Translations under genes and position numbers: made by a program
In this document: positions 61,778-64,000 of the stretch, one piece after another
Layout: the number at the start of each line of letters is the position of its first letter
Numbering within the stretch: the first letter of the stretch is position 1
Assembly (NCBI GenBank): GCA_003248775.1
Contig: QFQX01000002.1
Location: forward strand, 124,001 to 188,000
Direction: 5' to 3'
Source: Shinella sp.
Lineage (GTDB): Bacteria; Pseudomonadota; Alphaproteobacteria; Rhizobiales; Rhizobiaceae
DNA length: 64,000 nucleotides
The notes under the pieces: model-generated
What the model saw: only the letters and a program-made list of their open reading frames with translations
What the model was told of the DNA's origin: nothing
The model's database searches: none

Positions 61778-62530
61778 ATGATGCCCATGTCCCCCACGTT
61801 CGACCCGACAATCCTTGCCACCTCGCTGATGCAAGCCAAGGCACGCGTTCCCGCTGCCACCCTTGTCGCGCCTTTAACGATCGCGGAAGCCTTCGCCGTA
61901 CAGGCGATCACGATGGCGGATGCGCCCGCCGAACCGCTTGGCTACAAGGTTGCCCGTTCTCCGGAAGGTGTTGCCGTGACGGGACGGCTGCTGCCGCTCC
62001 ATGTTGCAGATGATGCAACATTCCCGTGGCGGGCGGGCGTCGCCATCGAAGCGGAAATCGCGATCCGGCTTGCGACGGCATTGCCGCCCCGTGCCGGTGG
62101 CTATACCCGCGACGAGGTCAAGAAGGCCGTTGGCAGCGTGCATCTCGGCCTCGAAGTTCTGGACAGCCGTCTCGTGGAGGGCAGCAAGTCTCCCTACCTG
62201 CTTTTCCTCGCCGACCAGCTCGGCAATGCCGGCTATCTACTTGGACCGGAAGTGCCTGCGGCCCTTGTCGATGATGTGGCGGGCACGCCCCTCGAAATCA
62301 GGCTGGGCGACGAGATCATATTTGCCGACGCCGCCAAGCATCCGGCAGGCGACGTGGTTGCATGGCTCGTGGATTGGGCCAATCGGGAAGACCGGCCGGA
62401 AAATTCGCTTGCCGCGGGAGAGATCATTACCACCGGCAGCCTTTGCGGCGCGGTTCCCCTTGCCAAGACAGGCCTGCTGACGATCAAACTCGGTGCGGAT
62501 CACAAGCTCACTGCGGGTTTCGCTGGCTGA
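61778..62530 (+). CDS. 2-keto-4-pentenoate hydratase-family protein
   Basis: A 250-residue protein of the fumarylacetoacetase/MhpD fold class. Seen: PLTIAEAFAVQAIT, LGYKVARSPEGVAVTGRL, VAIEAEIAIRLATALP with the metal-binding acidic residues, VHLGLEVLDSRLVEG, FLADQLGNAGYLLGPEVPA and AGEIITTGSLCGAVPL. Family enzymes hydrate 2-hydroxypenta-2,4-dienoate-type compounds or decarboxylate oxo-acids with a divalent metal. Three closely spaced ATGs (61778, 61781, 61787) make the exact start uncertain. It is isolated from other aromatic-degradation genes here; a role with a sugar-derived keto acid is possible, given the 2-keto-3-deoxygluconate kinase nearby. Confidence 0.85.
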   Translation: MMPMSPTFDPTILATSLMQAKARVPAATLVAPLTIAEAFAVQAITMADAPAEPLGYKVARSPEGVAVTGRLLPLHVADDATFPWRAGVAIEAEIAIRLATALPPRAGGYTRDEVKKAVGSVHLGLEVLDSRLVEGSKSPYLLFLADQLGNAGYLLGPEVPAALVDDVAGTPLEIRLGDEIIFADAAKHPAGDVVAWLVDWANREDRPENSLAAGEIITTGSLCGAVPLAKTGLLTIKLGADHKLTAGFAG

Positions 62531-62580
62531 GGACACAGCCTGCCCGAGCGTTCCGCCTTTTTTCCATCATTGAAGTACTG

Positions 62581-62610
62581 TCATCCTGACGCTATATTGC
62601 GTCAGAATGA
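62581..62610. promoter_or_regulatory. 30-bp palindrome, operator of the ParS/RES module
   Basis: Arms TCAT-C-CTGACGC (62581-62592) and GCGTCAG-A-ATGA (62599-62610) flank TATATT; 13 of 15 positions pair by eye. It ends 27 bases before the preferred antitoxin ATG, so bound antitoxin would block the promoter or leader. Confidence 0.75.
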
Positions 62611-62637
62611 ATGGCGCAGACTATCGAGGTGAATATC

Positions 62638-62988
62638 ATGGGACTGGCCCAGTATTCGGATGACGGAATGTTCGCTCCACGCAAGATCGCCGACACGCTC
62701 CGCACCACCAGCGAGGAAGTTGCCCGCACGGCCGGGCTCGGCAAGGACGCCGTACAGCGCAAGGACCGGGTGCGTTCGGACAGGACGCAACGCCGTCTTC
62801 GCGAGATGGTCGAGATCCTCAACAAGGTCGAGCCGCGGTTCGGCTCGGCCCTGATGGCATATGCCTGGTATCGCTCCGAACCGCTCCCCGGCTTTTCCGG
62901 CCAGACCGCCATGCAACTCGTCCGCAGCGGCCGGGCCGAGGATGTGCTCGATTATATCGACGCGGTCGACGCCGGCGTTCACGCCTGA
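62638..62988 (+). CDS. Xre/MbcA/ParS-type antitoxin
   Basis: A 116-residue protein (start 62638 after GAGGTGAAT; an ATG at 62611 adds nine residues without a good ribosome site). The N-terminal helical DNA-binding part has APRKIADTLRTTSEEVARTA. The C-terminal toxin-binding domain has FGSALMAYAWYRSEPLPGFS and TAMQLVRSGRAEDVLDYIDA, the hallmark of the MbcA/ParS (formerly DUF2384) domain. It neutralises the RES toxin encoded two bases downstream and probably represses the pair through the palindrome at 62581. Confidence 0.92.
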   Translation: MGLAQYSDDGMFAPRKIADTLRTTSEEVARTAGLGKDAVQRKDRVRSDRTQRRLREMVEILNKVEPRFGSALMAYAWYRSEPLPGFSGQTAMQLVRSGRAEDVLDYIDAVDAGVHA

Positions 62989-62990
62989 CC

Positions 62991-63500
62991 ATGTCCATTT
63001 CCTTTCGCGGCAAGCTCTACCGGGCGCTCAATCCCGTTTACGCCCGTGAGCCGCTTTCCGGCCGCGGCGCGGAACTTTATGGCGGCCGGTTCAATCCGAA
63101 AGGCGTCTCGGCACTATACGCATCCTTGTCCGTGATGACGGCACTGCGAGAAGCAAACCAGGTCGGCAATCTCCAGCCGACAACACTCGTTTCCTATGAC
63201 GCCGAAATCGAGCGGGTTCTTGATGGCCGCGATGTAGCCGAACTGGCGAGGTTCGGAATGGATGCCTCGACGCTTGCCGCCTCCACCTGGCGCGACGAAA
63301 TGAAAACAAAGGGCAGTGCCAGAACCCAGGAATTCGCCCGGCAGGCAATGGCCGACGGCTATCATGCCCTGCTCGTCCGCAGCTTCGCAGTCGGCGCAAG
63401 CGATGACGATTTAAATCTCGTGTTATGGCAATGGGCAGATGCCGCGCCGTCGAAACTGATCCTGATCGACGACGAGCATCGATTATCCCGGACTGTCTGA
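62991..63500 (+). CDS. RES-domain toxin
   Basis: A 169-residue protein. RES-domain motifs are LYRALNPVYA with Arg11, GGRFNPKGVSALYASLS, ALREANQV with Glu54, LLVRSFAV with Ser130 and Asn141 in DLNLVLWQW. RES toxins degrade NAD+ by phosphorolysis or ADP-ribosylate targets, halting growth unless held by the MbcA/ParS antitoxin. The gene begins two bases after the antitoxin stop. The fold looks complete, so the module is probably active. It is the second toxin-antitoxin pair in the window. Confidence 0.93.
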   Translation: MSISFRGKLYRALNPVYAREPLSGRGAELYGGRFNPKGVSALYASLSVMTALREANQVGNLQPTTLVSYDAEIERVLDGRDVAELARFGMDASTLAASTWRDEMKTKGSARTQEFARQAMADGYHALLVRSFAVGASDDDLNLVLWQWADAAPSKLILIDDEHRLSRTV

Positions 63501-63526
63501 ACCGCGGCAGGCAATAGAGCGGCAAT

Positions 63527-64000
63527 ATGATGAAACGAATGCTGTCGATCGGCGAGTGCATGGTGGAGTTGCGGCAGGCGGAGGAAGGCCTTCTGCGCAA
63601 GGGATATGCGGGCGATACGTTCAACACCGCCTATTACGCCCGCCTTGCCGCGCCTTCGGACTGGGCCGTGAGTTATCTGAGCGCCGTCGGCACGGACAAG
63701 GTCTCCGAGGAAATGCTCGGTTTCATGGAAAGCACCGGCGTCGAAACCGGTGTCGTGCGGCGCGTCGAGGGACGCACACCCGGCCTCTACATGATCCATC
63801 TCGACAAGGGCGAGCGCAGCTTCTCCTACTGGCGTTCGGCATCCGCCGCAAAGACGCTCGCCGACGATCCGGTTCATCTGCGTGCCGCAATCGAACAATC
63901 GGACGTGGTCTTCTTCTCGGGCATCACACTGGCAATCCTGAGCGCCGAGGCCGTCGAGGCCCTGCTTTCGGAACTGCGCCGCGCAAGAACGGCCGGCAAG
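63527..64000 (+). CDS. kdgK: 2-keto-3-deoxygluconate kinase (PfkB family), 3'-truncated
   Basis: The first ~158 residues are in the window and the gene runs off the edge. Seen: MLSIGECMVELRQ, GYAGDTFNTAYYARLAAP, YLSAVGTDKVSEEMLGFMES, PGLYMIHLDKGERSFSYWRS and SSAAKTLADD-like spacing (SASAAKTLADDP). These match KdgK, which phosphorylates 2-keto-3-deoxygluconate in pectin/alginate and Entner-Doudoroff-type routes. There are two adjacent ATGs, 63527 and 63530; the choice is uncertain. It lies 26 bp after the RES toxin gene without a visible terminator. Confidence 0.9.
   Translation, partial: MMKRMLSIGECMVELRQAEEGLLRKGYAGDTFNTAYYARLAAPSDWAVSYLSAVGTDKVSEEMLGFMESTGVETGVVRRVEGRTPGLYMIHLDKGERSFSYWRSASAAKTLADDPVHLRAAIEQSDVVFFSGITLAILSAEAVEALLSELRRARTAGK

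Overview
The window looks like a chromosome or large-replicon segment from an alphaproteobacterium, most likely of the Rhizobiaceae (Rhizobium/Agrobacterium/Shinella/Ensifer relatives). This rests on the GC-rich third positions, the rhizobial-style inositol locus (a fused IolC, an RpiR-type regulator and an inositol ABC importer), the short rhizobial intergenic mosaic repeats and a FixJ-like regulator. These are judgements from reading the sequence; no database search was run. I recognised no tRNA, rRNA, CRISPR array or insertion sequence.

Layout. 1-1.3 kb: the 3' end of a nucleotide-sugar dehydrogenase gene and a small methyltransferase. 1.3-12 kb: a regulator-rich stretch with five AraC-family genes and an orphan FixJ-type response regulator. 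Inside it lies a minus-strand operon (isochorismatase-like hydrolase, XapX membrane protein, Tat-exported amidohydrolase, DoxX, MFS exporter) divergent from one AraC gene. 12.4-15.6 kb: a PAS histidine kinase, a decayed chemotaxis-receptor remnant between two copies of an intergenic repeat, and a cold-shock gene. 16-28.3 kb: an acid-sugar catabolic island with a DUF1537 kinase and GntR regulator (+), an iron alcohol dehydrogenase, DapA-like aldolase, PdxA2-like dehydrogenase and sialidase-like protein (-), then a DMT transporter and a peptide-type ABC importer (+). 28.5-29.9 kb: an FMN reductase and a TauE/SafE exporter.

29.9-44 kb: the myo-inositol locus, with iolG, an RpiR-type regulator, iolC (fused to DUF2090), iolD, iolE, iolB and a second Gfo/Idh/MocA dehydrogenase, then a RelB/RelE-type toxin-antitoxin pair, an IolI-like isomerase and an inositol-type ABC importer. 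Similar ATTCCA/TGGAAT inverted repeats lie at its three promoter regions and are probable regulator sites. 44.5-48.6 kb: a three-gene molybdenum hydroxylase with a triheme cytochrome c. 48.8-52.2 kb: an ammonia-lyase homologue lacking the Ala-Ser-Gly cofactor triad, a fatty-acid desaturase and a PhnD-like binding protein.

52.4-61.6 kb is the most unusual part. A TPR/SPINDLY-family (O-GlcNAc-transferase-like) glycosyltransferase is followed by a 2303-residue protein that, after seven residues, consists of 287 in-register Ser/Thr-rich octapeptides arranged in 80-residue super-modules. I infer an enzyme-substrate pair in which the giant protein is a glycosylated surface or secreted polymer. 61.8-64 kb: a 2-keto-4-pentenoate hydratase-like enzyme, a ParS/RES toxin-antitoxin module with a 30-bp palindrome upstream, and the start of a 2-keto-3-deoxygluconate kinase gene that runs off the window.
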